A stretch of DNA of 9,815 nucleotides from the NCBI GenBank assembly GCA_002402165.1, contig NVVI01000012.1, positions 49,232 to 59,046 of the forward strand, read 5' to 3'. Made by a program: the position numbers and the translations under genes. This document shows positions 1-7,378 of this stretch, in pieces. This DNA comes from Flavobacteriales bacterium (GTDB lineage Bacteria; Bacteroidota; Bacteroidia; Flavobacteriales_E; Vicingaceae). The notes beneath the pieces were generated by a model. It made no database searches. It worked only from the letters and a program-made list of their open reading frames with translations, and was not told where the DNA came from. Positions within the stretch are counted from its first letter, which is position 1; each line of letters begins with the position of its first letter.

Positions 1-1586
1 CTTTAGGAAAAGGTATAATAGCTGCATCTTTAGCTAAACTTTTACAAGCAAGAGGATATTCTGTTACTATTCAAAAACTTGATCCTTACATCAACGTTGA
101 TCCTGGAACGCTAAATCCTTATGAACATGGCGAATGTTTTGTAACAGATGATGGTGCTGAAACTGACCTTGATTTAGGCCATTATGAACGTTTTTTAAAT
201 GTATCTACTTCTCAAGCAAATAATGTGACTACTGGTAGAATTTACCAATATGTAATTAATCAAGAACGAAAAGGTGCATACTTAGGGAAAACTGTACAAG
301 TTATCCCTCACATTACTGACGAAATTAAACGAAGGATTAAACTACTAGATAATACAGGGAAATACGATATTATTATCACAGAAATAGGCGGCACAGTTGG
401 TGATATAGAGTCATTACCCTATGTTGAAGCTGTTCGACAGCTAAAGTGGGAACCAAATTTCGGTTGCATAGTATTACATTTAACGTTAGTTCCTTACTTA
501 GCAGCATCTGGAGAACTAAAAACTAAACCAACACAGCATTCAGTTAAAGCACTATTAGAATCTGGAGTTCAACCAGATATTTTAGCTTTAAGAACAGAGC
601 ATGTTTTAACCGAAGGAATTAAAGAGAAAATAGCTTTATTCTGTAACATTGACCCTAATGCTGTAATTCAGGCAATAGATGCAGATACTATTTACGATGT
701 TCCAAACTTAATGAAGGCAGAAGGTTTAGACAAAGTGGTTCTTGATAAACTCTCATTACCATACGGAGAAGAACCAATTCTAAAAGCATGGAATGAAGTT
801 TTGTATAAGATTAAAAACCCAAAACATAAGATTTCAATTGGCTTAGTTGGAAAGTATATTGATTTAAAAGATTCTTACAAATCAATTTCCGAAGCTATGA
901 TTCATGCTGGCGCGAGTAATGACACCAAGGTTGAGATTAAATGGATTCATTCAGAATCAATTACTGATGCTAATGTTAAAGAAAATTTATCAAATTTAGA
1001 TGGTATTCTTGTTGCTCCTGGTTTTGGCGAAAGAGGAATAGAAGGTAAAATTTTAACTATCAAATACGCAAGAGAGCACAAAGTACCATTCTTTGGAATT
1101 TGTTTAGGTATGCAAGGAGCCGTAATTGAGTTTGCTAGAAATGTTCTAGGCTATTCTAAAGCACACTCTACTGAAATGGAAGTCAATACACCCAATCCAG
1201 TAATTTACTTGATGGAAGAACAACGTTCTGTTACAGAAAAAGGTGGGACAATGCGTTTAGGAGCGTACCCTTGTAATATATTAAATAACTCGAAAGTATT
1301 TACAGCTTATAATGAAACTAACATTTCTGAAAGGCATAGACATAGATATGAGTTTAATAATAAATATAAAGAAGAATTTGAAAAAGCTGGAATGATTGCA
1401 ACTGGAATTAATCCTGATAAGGATTTAGTTGAAATCGTAGAAATAGAAGATCACCCTTGGTTCGTTGGAGTTCAGTTTCATCCAGAATATAAAAGCACAG
1501 TAATTAACCCCCACCCATTGTTTGTTAATTTTATTAAAGCAAGCATCTTAGCAAAAAAGGAAAGTGTGCAAACCGCAAACAATTAA
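1..1586 (+). CDS. pyrG: CTP synthase, 5' end cut off by the window
   Basis: Makes CTP from UTP, ATP and glutamine, the last step of de novo pyrimidine nucleotide synthesis in the cytoplasm. The frame is open from the first base; the first full codon is at position 3 and starts in the LGKGI nucleotide-binding loop, so by comparison with E. coli PyrG about 15 N-terminal residues are missing. The synthetase domain shows KLDPYINVDPGT, DLGHYERF, TVQVIPHIT, EIGGTVGDIES and KTKPTQHSV. A linker leads into a class I glutamine amidotransferase domain with the nucleophile Cys in GICLGMQ (visible residue 367, codon at 1101) and the His and Glu of FHPEY (visible residues 493 and 495). The 527 visible residues fit the usual length of about 540. 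A GTG at 225 is internal and is not the start, because conserved PyrG sequence continues upstream of it. yidC follows after 34 nt, an order common in Bacteroidota. Identification is certain. Confidence 0.98.
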   Translation, partial: LGKGIIAASLAKLLQARGYSVTIQKLDPYINVDPGTLNPYEHGECFVTDDGAETDLDLGHYERFLNVSTSQANNVTTGRIYQYVINQERKGAYLGKTVQVIPHITDEIKRRIKLLDNTGKYDIIITEIGGTVGDIESLPYVEAVRQLKWEPNFGCIVLHLTLVPYLAASGELKTKPTQHSVKALLESGVQPDILALRTEHVLTEGIKEKIALFCNIDPNAVIQAIDADTIYDVPNLMKAEGLDKVVLDKLSLPYGEEPILKAWNEVLYKIKNPKHKISIGLVGKYIDLKDSYKSISEAMIHAGASNDTKVEIKWIHSESITDANVKENLSNLDGILVAPGFGERGIEGKILTIKYAREHKVPFFGICLGMQGAVIEFARNVLGYSKAHSTEMEVNTPNPVIYLMEEQRSVTEKGGTMRLGAYPCNILNNSKVFTAYNETNISERHRHRYEFNNKYKEEFEKAGMIATGINPDKDLVEIVEIEDHPWFVGVQFHPEYKSTVINPHPLFVNFIKASILAKKESVQTANN

Positions 1587-1620
1587 TAATCTACATAGTA
1601 AATTATAGATAATAGTAAAA

Positions 1621-3576
1621 ATGAGCGTGAAAGGATTTGACAAAAACTCGATAATTGGATTGGTTTTAATAGGAGCTATACTATTGATATTTAGTATTTT
1701 CAATAAGCCTTCTGAAGAAGAAATTAAAGTAAAGGCTGAGCAGGAAAAACTTACAAAAGCGAAACAAGAACAGTTAGATAAAAAAGAAATAACTGAAACA
1801 GATCAGGCTATTATTGATAGCTCCACTACTCTATCAGAAAACAATATTGATAATGCTTTCTCCCAAAGTCAAGACTCTACTGAAAATGCACACGCATTAG
1901 CTAATTATGGAGCGTTTTCTCATTCAGTAATTGGAGAAGAAAAAACATACGTCATTGAAAACGAAAAGATAAAAGTTACCATATCTAATCAAGGAGGTAG
2001 AGTTACATCTGTGGAGTTAAAAGAATTCCACACCTACGATTCTCTTCCTTTGTACTTATTTCATAAAGATTCTTCTCGTTTCAACCTTGAACTTACAACT
2101 AATGATGGTTTAGGTGGAACTCGAGTTGTAAATACAGAAAATCTATTCTTTGAAACTGAAAATCAATCTTTTAATGTTGAAGGAGGCAATAGCAAAAGCT
2201 TTTCTTTTAAACTTTTTTATGGTTCTAAAGATAAATACTTAGAATATAAATACACACTTTCTGGGAATTCGTACTTATTAGATTATGAAATAAAGTCAGT
2301 TGGTTTTAATGATGTAATCTCTAAAGGTTTTCCGTACTATGTAAACTGGAGCATGTTTGCACCTAATCAAGAAAAAACAATACCAAATCAACAACAAAAA
2401 AGTACTATTTATTATAAATATAATAATGGAGATATAGATTATATTTTTGAAACTAAATATGAAAAAAACAACATGGAAGCGAGTGTTGATTGGATAATGT
2501 TTAAACAACAGTATTTCAATTCAACACTAATTGCCATAGAACAGCCATTTGATTCTGATTCTGACATCGAAACCATTGAAATTCCAGAAGGAATGTCTAA
2601 CAATTATATTCAAGGAATGACAGCCAACATTACCATTCCTTATAATGGAGAGAACAATGAATCATTTGCCATGCAATACTATTTTGGTCCTAATCGATAT
2701 GACGATTTAAATGTCCTTGATATTGGGCTAGAAGAAAGCTTAGATTATGGCTGGGGAATTTTTGGCTGGGTAAATATGGTTTTAATTAGGCCCGTTTTTG
2801 TTTGGTTAAATGGGTTCAACATGTCAATTGGTATTATCATATTGCTACTAACTCTTATCATTAAAATGATTCTCTTCCCTATTACATGGAAAACTTACGT
2901 TAGTAGTGCTAAAATGAAAGCTTTAAAGCCAGAAATTGCAGAAATCACAGAAAAACATGGGAAAGATAAGGTTAAAAAACAACAGGCTACAATGGCTTTA
3001 TATAGGCAGACAGGAGTTAACCCTTTAGCCGGATGTATCCCTATGCTAATACAAATGCCTATCCTCTTTGCATTATTCAGGTTTTTCCCCGCAACATTTG
3101 ATTTACGTCAGAAAAGTTTTTTGTGGGCAGAAGACTTATCTACTTATGATTCTATTTATGATTTAGGTTTTAACATTCCTATGTATGGCGATCATATTAG
3201 TTTATTTACACTATTAATGGCCATTTCTATGATTTTTTACACAAAATCAAATAGCCAAATGACCGCTGGAATGGGTGGAGATGCTGGTGGCGCAATGGCA
3301 AGTCAAATGAAAATGATGACTTATTTAATGCCTGTAATGATGCTATTCTTTTTTAATAGCTATGCTGCTGGATTAAGTTTATACTATTTAATAGCAAACG
3401 TTATTACAATTGGGCAACAATATGCAATTAAAACATGGATAGTTGATGAAGATAAGCTCAGAGCAAAAATACAAGCTAATAAAACTAAAAAGAAAAAGAA
3501 ATCAGGTTTTGCCGCTAAGCTTGAAAAAAGAATGAAAGAAGCTCAATCCATGCAAAATCAACGTAAAAAAAAATAG
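1621..3576 (+). CDS. yidC: Membrane protein insertase YidC, Bacteroidota type
   Basis: Inner-membrane insertase of the YidC/Oxa1/Alb3 family, which inserts and folds membrane proteins alone or with SecYEG. The 651 residues show an N-terminal anchor (about residues 9-27, NSIIGLVLIGAILLIFSIF), a charged Gln/Lys/Glu-rich stretch, a large periplasmic domain (about 95-375), and the conserved core: a helix at about 401-420 ending LFPITWKTY, a cytoplasmic hairpin (KMKALKPEI to ALYRQTGVNP), a helix around GCIPMLIQMPILFALF (471-486), one at about 526-541, and a last one at about 567-595. The charged groove residue, Arg366 in E. coli, is Lys415 here. A Gly/Met-rich loop lies at about 544-566, and a very basic tail (from about 610, ending in a Lys run) probably contacts ribosomes or membrane. 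The ATG is in an A-rich context without a clear Shine-Dalgarno. The next gene starts 6 nt after the stop, so co-transcription is likely. Confidence 0.97.
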   Translation: MSVKGFDKNSIIGLVLIGAILLIFSIFNKPSEEEIKVKAEQEKLTKAKQEQLDKKEITETDQAIIDSSTTLSENNIDNAFSQSQDSTENAHALANYGAFSHSVIGEEKTYVIENEKIKVTISNQGGRVTSVELKEFHTYDSLPLYLFHKDSSRFNLELTTNDGLGGTRVVNTENLFFETENQSFNVEGGNSKSFSFKLFYGSKDKYLEYKYTLSGNSYLLDYEIKSVGFNDVISKGFPYYVNWSMFAPNQEKTIPNQQQKSTIYYKYNNGDIDYIFETKYEKNNMEASVDWIMFKQQYFNSTLIAIEQPFDSDSDIETIEIPEGMSNNYIQGMTANITIPYNGENNESFAMQYYFGPNRYDDLNVLDIGLEESLDYGWGIFGWVNMVLIRPVFVWLNGFNMSIGIIILLLTLIIKMILFPITWKTYVSSAKMKALKPEIAEITEKHGKDKVKKQQATMALYRQTGVNPLAGCIPMLIQMPILFALFRFFPATFDLRQKSFLWAEDLSTYDSIYDLGFNIPMYGDHISLFTLLMAISMIFYTKSNSQMTAGMGGDAGGAMASQMKMMTYLMPVMMLFFFNSYAAGLSLYYLIANVITIGQQYAIKTWIVDEDKLRAKIQANKTKKKKKSGFAAKLEKRMKEAQSMQNQRKKK

Positions 3577-3582
3577 CACATT

Positions 3583-4044
3583 ATGAACGCCATTATTTCA
3601 TTTTTAATATTTAGCTCTCTAACTCTTAACGAACCAACTATTCAAAATCATTCAAACCCTGTTAAAGAAAGTATTTTTTTAACAATGGAAAGAACCCCTT
3701 GTTTTGGCAAATGCCCAAGTTATAAGATAACCATTTTTAATACTGGCAACGTAATTTATGAAGGATTTACATTTGCTGAGAAAGAAGGTAAACACACTAA
3801 GAAACTATCTCAAAAACAATTATTAGAAATTAAATCTCAAATAGAAATTATAAACTTATTTGAGCTCGAAGATAAATATGATTCTCAAATTACTGACATC
3901 CCCTCTACTCACCTTTATGTTGTTTATAAAGGACAGAAAAAAAAGATACTAGATCGAGTTGGAGGCCCTAAGGAATTAAAACGATTCGAAAAACTAATTG
4001 ACTTCTTGGTTATCGATAATAACCTGAAAAAAGTAGCTAAATAA
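3583..4044 (+). CDS. Small exported DUF6438-like protein
   Basis: A 153-residue protein of unknown function. The N-terminus (MNAIISFLIFSSLTLN) is short and hydrophobic and could be an export signal, but it lacks the usual Lys pair and a clear cleavage site, so export is inferred. The core begins ERTPCFGKCPSYKITIF, with Cys40 and Cys44 in a C-x3-C arrangement, followed by G-N-V-I-Y-E-G. This is the hallmark I associate with DUF6438 domains: short beta-rich proteins, common in Bacteroidota, starting R-T-x-C-F-G-x-C-P. The rest alternates a helix (QKQLLEIKSQIEIINLF) with strands and a closing helix rich in charged residues. It lies 6 nt after yidC and 10 nt before the acyltransferase gene, so it is probably in the same transcript. 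The two cysteines could form a disulfide in the periplasm or bind a ligand; neither can be decided from sequence. Family assignment is from memory of the motif. Confidence 0.75.
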   Translation: MNAIISFLIFSSLTLNEPTIQNHSNPVKESIFLTMERTPCFGKCPSYKITIFNTGNVIYEGFTFAEKEGKHTKKLSQKQLLEIKSQIEIINLFELEDKYDSQITDIPSTHLYVVYKGQKKKILDRVGGPKELKRFEKLIDFLVIDNNLKKVAK

Positions 4045-4054
4045 TTTCTAGAAC

Positions 4055-5173
4055 ATGGCAATTGAAATTAAAGAGGTAAAAGACAGAACAGGATTTAAAG
4101 ATTTTGTAGATGTGCAGTTTAATATTTACAAAGGAAACAGCTATTGGGTTCCTCCCCTTAAAAAAGACGAAATCAAAGCTCTACAGTCTGAGTTCAACCC
4201 TGCTTATCGATTTTGCAAAGCAAAATTCTGGACAGCATATAAAGATGGGAAATGTGTAGGAAGAATTGGTGGCATCATCAATAACATGTACAACGAAAAA
4301 ACCAACACTAAGATTGGTCGCTTTAGTCGAACTGAATTTATTGATGATAATGAAGTTTCTAAAGCATTATTTGCTACTTCAGAAAAATGGTTAAAAGAAC
4401 AAGGAATGACTCAAATTCAAGGCCCTCTTGGATTTACAAACCTTGATCATCAAGGAATGCTAGTTGAAGGATTTGAGCACCTACCCTCTGCAGCTTCAGA
4501 ATACCATCACTCCTACTACAAAGATCATTTGGTAAGATTAGGTTATGAAAAAGAAGTTGATTGGATAGAATTTCGATTATTCCTAGAAGGAATCCCTGAA
4601 AAAGCAAAGAGAGGAGCTGAAATCGTAACCAAAAGAAGTCAGCTAACTGTAAAAAGTTTTACCAAATCTTCAGAATTACAAGCGTATGGAAACCAATTAT
4701 TCGAAATATTAAATGAATCATTTAAAGATTTATTTAGCGTAGTTCATTTAGATGAAGAAATGATTAAGTACTACATCAAGCGTTATCTAATGCTGCTTAA
4801 TCCTGAATTTGTTAAATTAGTATTTGATAATGAAGAAAAGTTAGTCGCATTTATTGTTGGGTTGCCATCACTCTCTGAAGGATTACAAAAAGCCAATGGA
4901 AGTTTATTTCCTTTCGGATGGTACCACCTTAACAAAGCATTAAAACATCCCAAGGTTATTGACCTAATGTTAACCGGAATATTGCCAAAATATCAAGCAA
5001 AAGGAGTAACAGCAATATTGTTTTATGAACTGCATAAGGTAATGGAAAAATATGGGGTAACCGAAATGGAAACTACAGGAATTTTTGAGACCAATCAGAA
5101 AGTTATTCAGAATTGGAAAAACTATGAAAACATACAACACAAAAGAAAAAGGTGCTGGAAAAAAGCGCTCTAA
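4055..5173 (+). CDS. GNAT-superfamily acyltransferase, YghO-like
   Basis: A 372-residue cytoplasmic protein resembling the double-GNAT family that includes E. coli YghO. The N-terminal half has FNIYKGNSYWVPPL, then the family signature from about residue 123: GPLGFTNLDHQGMLVEGF, followed by YHHSYYKDHL and a GYEKEVDWIEF strand. The C-terminal half carries a plausible acyl-CoA pyrophosphate-binding turn, YQAKGVTA (Gln314-x-x-Gly317), and ends ETNQKVIQNWKNYE followed by a basic tail (HKRKRCWKKAL). Members are usually about 370-390 residues, so it looks complete. The substrate is unknown: the family is generally annotated only as an N-acetyltransferase-like protein. It starts 10 nt after the preceding gene and is probably the last gene of the pyrG-yidC run, since a 53-nt A/T-rich gap follows. 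No Shine-Dalgarno is evident. Fold assignment is good, function weak. Confidence 0.85.
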   Translation: MAIEIKEVKDRTGFKDFVDVQFNIYKGNSYWVPPLKKDEIKALQSEFNPAYRFCKAKFWTAYKDGKCVGRIGGIINNMYNEKTNTKIGRFSRTEFIDDNEVSKALFATSEKWLKEQGMTQIQGPLGFTNLDHQGMLVEGFEHLPSAASEYHHSYYKDHLVRLGYEKEVDWIEFRLFLEGIPEKAKRGAEIVTKRSQLTVKSFTKSSELQAYGNQLFEILNESFKDLFSVVHLDEEMIKYYIKRYLMLLNPEFVKLVFDNEEKLVAFIVGLPSLSEGLQKANGSLFPFGWYHLNKALKHPKVIDLMLTGILPKYQAKGVTAILFYELHKVMEKYGVTEMETTGIFETNQKVIQNWKNYENIQHKRKRCWKKAL

Positions 5174-5226
5174 ATTTTATTTTCATTTTTTTTATACTTT
5201 TAACGCTTTATTTAAAAAAAAATACC

Positions 5227-6489
5227 ATGAAAAAATTGACACTAACATTATCTATCATCTTTTCTATTTTAATATGCCAAGCTCAAAATAAAGATAAGGC
5301 TAATATTTCTGTCCCAAAAGACAAGATAGTTAACGACACTATAAAAAACAAGAAGGATGGTCATTACTATTTTGATTTGATAGTTGACAATGAAACAACT
5401 AAAATTAAAAATCAAAATAAAACCGGTACTTGTTGGAGCTTTTCTTCTCTTTCATTTTTTGAATCAGAAATAATAAGAGCTGGGAAAGGAAAGGTTGAGT
5501 TATCAGCTATGTATATTGTTAGAAATGCTTATTTAGGGAAAGCAGAAAACTATTTAAGAATGTACGGTAATTTCAATTTTGGTGCTGGTGGTGCTTTCCA
5601 TGATATACCTTGGGTTATAGAAAGGTATGGCATTGTGCCAAATGAAGTTTATGGAGGTTTAGAATATGGGACAGAAGAGCACAATCATAGTGAAATGAAT
5701 GGTATGCTTACTGCAATGGTTAAAGTGTTAGAAAAAAAACCACAAGGAAAAAAATTGACTCCAAACTGGAAGAAAGCTTACATGGCTGTTGTTGATGCTT
5801 ATTTAGGAGATATTCCAAAAAATACTGAAGACTTTAAATTTAAATATGAAGGAAAAGAATATACACCAAAATCATTTTCTAAGCATTTAGGATTAGACAT
5901 GAGTAATTACGTTTCATTAACTTCGTACACTCACCACAACTTCTACTCTTCTTTTGTTTTAGAGATACCTGATAACTGGGCTTTAAAATCATCTTACAAT
6001 TTACCATTAGATGAATTTATGACAGTAATGGAAGAATCTGTTAAAAATGGATATACATTTGCTTGGGGTGCTGATGTTTCTGAAAAAGGATTTTCTTTTA
6101 AAAATGGATTAGCAATTGTACCTGAAGATGAAGAAACTATAAAAACAAAAGGTAAAGACAGTAAAAACTTTAATGATGCCGGTGCAGAAAAAATAGCAGA
6201 TTGTTTTGATGAGCCTGTTAAAGAGTTAGAAATTACACAAAAACTTAGACAAGAAGGTTTTGATAATCAAACAACCACTGATGATCACGGAATGCATGTT
6301 ACCGGTATTGTTAAGGATCAAAAAGGAACAAAATATTTTATTGTAAAAAACTCCTGGGGTCTTGAGCATAATGACTGTGATGGTTATTTTTATGCCTCAT
6401 TTCCTTATGTTCAATACAAAACTATGAACATAATGATTCATAAAGATGCTATCCCATCAAACATTAAGAAGAAACTAGGTATTAAGTAA
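5227..6489 (+). CDS. Exported bleomycin hydrolase/PepC-like cysteine peptidase (family C1B)
   Basis: A papain-fold cysteine peptidase of the aminopeptidase C/bleomycin hydrolase family. I start it at 5227 rather than at the upstream in-frame ATG (5152), because this start gives a clean signal peptide (MKKLTLTLSIIFSILICQAQ, cleavage probably after Ala19) and avoids overlap with the previous gene. The mature protein has the oxyanion Gln63 six residues before nucleophile Cys69 (GTCWSFSS), the general base His354 in DDHGMHV, and Asn375 in VKNSWG. Between them are the family signatures LSAMYIVRNAY, NFGAGGAFHD, YTPKSF, TSYTHHNFY, IPDNW and WGADVSEKGF. At 420 residues it is slightly shorter than cytosolic homologues (about 450) despite the added signal. 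Cys17 precedes the cleavage site but the -1 residue is Ile, so a lipoprotein is unlikely. It should act in the periplasm or outside the cell, trimming peptides. A small acidic gene follows after 4 nt. The A/T-rich 53 nt upstream may hold a promoter, but I cannot define one. Confidence 0.93.
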   Translation: MKKLTLTLSIIFSILICQAQNKDKANISVPKDKIVNDTIKNKKDGHYYFDLIVDNETTKIKNQNKTGTCWSFSSLSFFESEIIRAGKGKVELSAMYIVRNAYLGKAENYLRMYGNFNFGAGGAFHDIPWVIERYGIVPNEVYGGLEYGTEEHNHSEMNGMLTAMVKVLEKKPQGKKLTPNWKKAYMAVVDAYLGDIPKNTEDFKFKYEGKEYTPKSFSKHLGLDMSNYVSLTSYTHHNFYSSFVLEIPDNWALKSSYNLPLDEFMTVMEESVKNGYTFAWGADVSEKGFSFKNGLAIVPEDEETIKTKGKDSKNFNDAGAEKIADCFDEPVKELEITQKLRQEGFDNQTTTDDHGMHVTGIVKDQKGTKYFIVKNSWGLEHNDCDGYFYASFPYVQYKTMNIMIHKDAIPSNIKKKLGIK

Positions 6490-6493
6490 GAGT

Positions 6494-6970
6494 ATGAAAG
6501 TTAACGTAAGTAATATAAAAATTGGAAGTGGATTAGGAGATATTCAATTTGGATGCACCAAAGAGAAGCTAAGATATCTCATTGGTGAACCTAATGAAAT
6601 TGACACTTACAATGCATCAGGAGAAGATGATGGCTACCTAACAGAAGCATGGCATTATGATGAATACGAGTTTTCTGTTTCTTTTGATGAAGAAGATAAT
6701 TGGAAACTTACTACTATTTCTATTAGTTCTCCTGAATGTACATTTAACGAAAACAAACTTATAGGTAAAGAAATAGATGAAGTGCTTCAGTTACTCGAAA
6801 ATGAAAATTTTGGAGAAAATGAATTGGATGATTTATCAGATGAAACCTCTAGCCAAAAGTTAATAAGCTTTGTAAATGCCAGCCTTAATCTTTGGTTTGA
6901 AGACGGTAAGCTTTCCGAGATACAATGGGGAGTTTTGTGGGGCGATGAAGATACCCCTCGTTGGCCTTAA
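6494..6970 (+). CDS. Small acidic protein of unknown function, paired with the peptidase gene
   Basis: A 158-residue protein that I do not recognise. It starts 4 nt after the peptidase stop and has no signal peptide or membrane segment, so it is probably cytoplasmic. It is strongly acidic, with runs such as GEDDGY, FDEEDN, ENELDDLSDE and WGDEDT. The N-terminal segment GLGDIQFGCTKEKLRYLIGEP follows the pattern strand-Gly-turn-helix-LG-x-P seen in several small alpha/beta proteins, and a loosely similar unit (LIGKEIDEVLQLLEN) begins at about residue 89, which could mean two related halves. The C-terminus is aromatic and proline-rich (IQWGVLWGDEDTPRWP), an ending I loosely associate with small immunity-like cytosolic proteins. 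The tight spacing argues that it is translated together with the peptidase, perhaps as an inhibitor or partner, but this is inference. It is a real gene judging by length, position and clean codon structure. Confidence 0.72.
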   Translation: MKVNVSNIKIGSGLGDIQFGCTKEKLRYLIGEPNEIDTYNASGEDDGYLTEAWHYDEYEFSVSFDEEDNWKLTTISISSPECTFNENKLIGKEIDEVLQLLENENFGENELDDLSDETSSQKLISFVNASLNLWFEDGKLSEIQWGVLWGDEDTPRWP

Positions 6971-6994
6971 CAAAGAATTTCTTAAAACGAACTA

Positions 6995-7111
6995 TCCTCG
7001 AAGCAGCGTTTGTGCTGAGCAAAGCCAAAGTAACTGAAGCAATCTTTCTTTTAGAATGAGATTGCTGCCCAAGCTTTCGATTGGCGTGCTATGCTTCTCT
7101 CGCAATGACGG
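6995..7111. repeat. Composite interspersed repeat, GTCATTGCGAG type
   Basis: Read on the minus strand this unit opens CCGTCATTGCGAGAG (7111 leftwards) and contains GCAATCTCATTC and its partner AGATTGC. The two arms GCAATCT (7039-7045) and AGATTGC (7059-7065) form a perfect 7-bp inverted repeat around a 13-nt loop. The right half matches the general form of a repeat that I recall from many Bacteroidota and some Proteobacteria genomes (GTCATTGCGAG...GCAATCTC, often with a mirrored second half). The left half (6995-7040, with TGCTGAGCAAAGCC) does not mirror it and resembles another interspersed motif, so the unit looks composite. It is more GC-rich than the surrounding DNA. The outer boundaries are approximate, and copy number elsewhere cannot be seen in this window. 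Confidence 0.6.
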
Positions 7112-7215
7112 TAATTAGGGTTATTTCATTTTAATTAGTTTACGGATCAATACTGTTTCACCAGTAATTTCAATGTGATACAAATAAATTTTTTTTGAAC
7201 CAATAACCTAATTTT

Positions 7216-7241
7216 CGTCATTCCGAATTTATTTCGGAATC
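7216..7241. repeat. Short palindromic repeat, GTCATTCCGAA type
   Basis: The + strand begins CGTCATTCCGAA and forms a perfect 8-bp hairpin: ATTCCGAA (7220-7227) pairs with TTCGGAAT (7233-7240) around a 5-nt loop. The form, CGTCATTCCGAA plus a mirrored TTCGGAATCT, is one I recall as an interspersed intergenic repeat in Bacteroidota. It interrupts the minus-strand gene remnant and supplies the stop codon that ends its first fragment. No T-run follows on either strand, so it is not a standard intrinsic terminator. Confidence 0.7.
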
Positions 7242-7343
7242 TACACAACCAGACCCAGCATCAAAGCCTCCTCCTCCCCAACCATCGACTACTGGATAAC
7301 GATTGTTAAAGTATTGGGCGTTTACGCATTGTATGGTAAGGAG

Positions 7344-7374
7344 AAAAACCGCAATAAGTAAAATGAAATTGCGG
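7344..7374 (-). repeat. Short inverted repeat, terminator-shaped on the minus strand
   Basis: CCGCAAT (7349-7355) and ATTGCGG (7368-7374) are perfect 7-bp arms with a 12-nt loop. On the minus strand the hairpin is followed directly by five T residues (complement of 7344-7348), the shape of a weak intrinsic terminator. It overlaps the signal-peptide codons of the gene remnant, and no intact minus-strand gene lies upstream in this window, so it may be coincidence. Confidence 0.3.
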
Positions 7375-7378
7375 ATTA

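Larger units (their letters stand above)
7121..7376 (-). pseudogene. Two-piece remnant of a secreted, possibly type IX-sorted protein gene
   Basis: Two minus-strand fragments lie in gene order. The first (7376 down to about 7242) encodes a signal-peptide-like stretch, NFILLIAVFLLTIQ then CVNAQYFNNRY and a Gly-rich run (GWGGGGFDAG). QYFNNRY just after a signal peptide is a pattern I associate with long secreted Bacteroidota proteins. The second (7207 down to 7121) encodes KKIYLYHIEITGETV, then LIRKLIKMK and a stop, which resembles the beta-strand plus basic end of a type IX secretion C-terminal domain. The fragments are in different frames and are separated by a palindromic repeat at 7216-7241. 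A second repeat abuts the upstream side exactly where a start codon would be expected. The simplest reading is a large gene reduced by internal deletion and repeat insertion. Alternatives are an intact short exported peptide for the first piece, or chance open frames. The N-terminal part is better supported than the tail. Confidence 0.4.

Noticed and set aside
2296..2508. Minus-strand open frame opposite yidC
   Set aside because: It lies wholly inside the conserved yidC coding frame; its hydrophobic appearance comes from the antisense of Lys/Asn/Tyr-rich codons.
3565..3573. Nine-A run at the end of yidC as a programmed frameshift site
   Set aside because: Slippage by one base either way reaches a TGA a few codons later and does not join the next gene.
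5152..5226. Upstream in-frame start adding 25 residues to the cysteine peptidase
   Set aside because: The extension overlaps the acyltransferase gene by 22 bases and puts a second hydrophobic stretch before a normal signal peptide starting at 5227.
5174..5226. T-run and A-run between the acyltransferase and peptidase genes as a terminator
   Set aside because: No GC-bearing stem precedes the T-run; pairing would be only A-T. The stretch is more likely a leader or promoter region.
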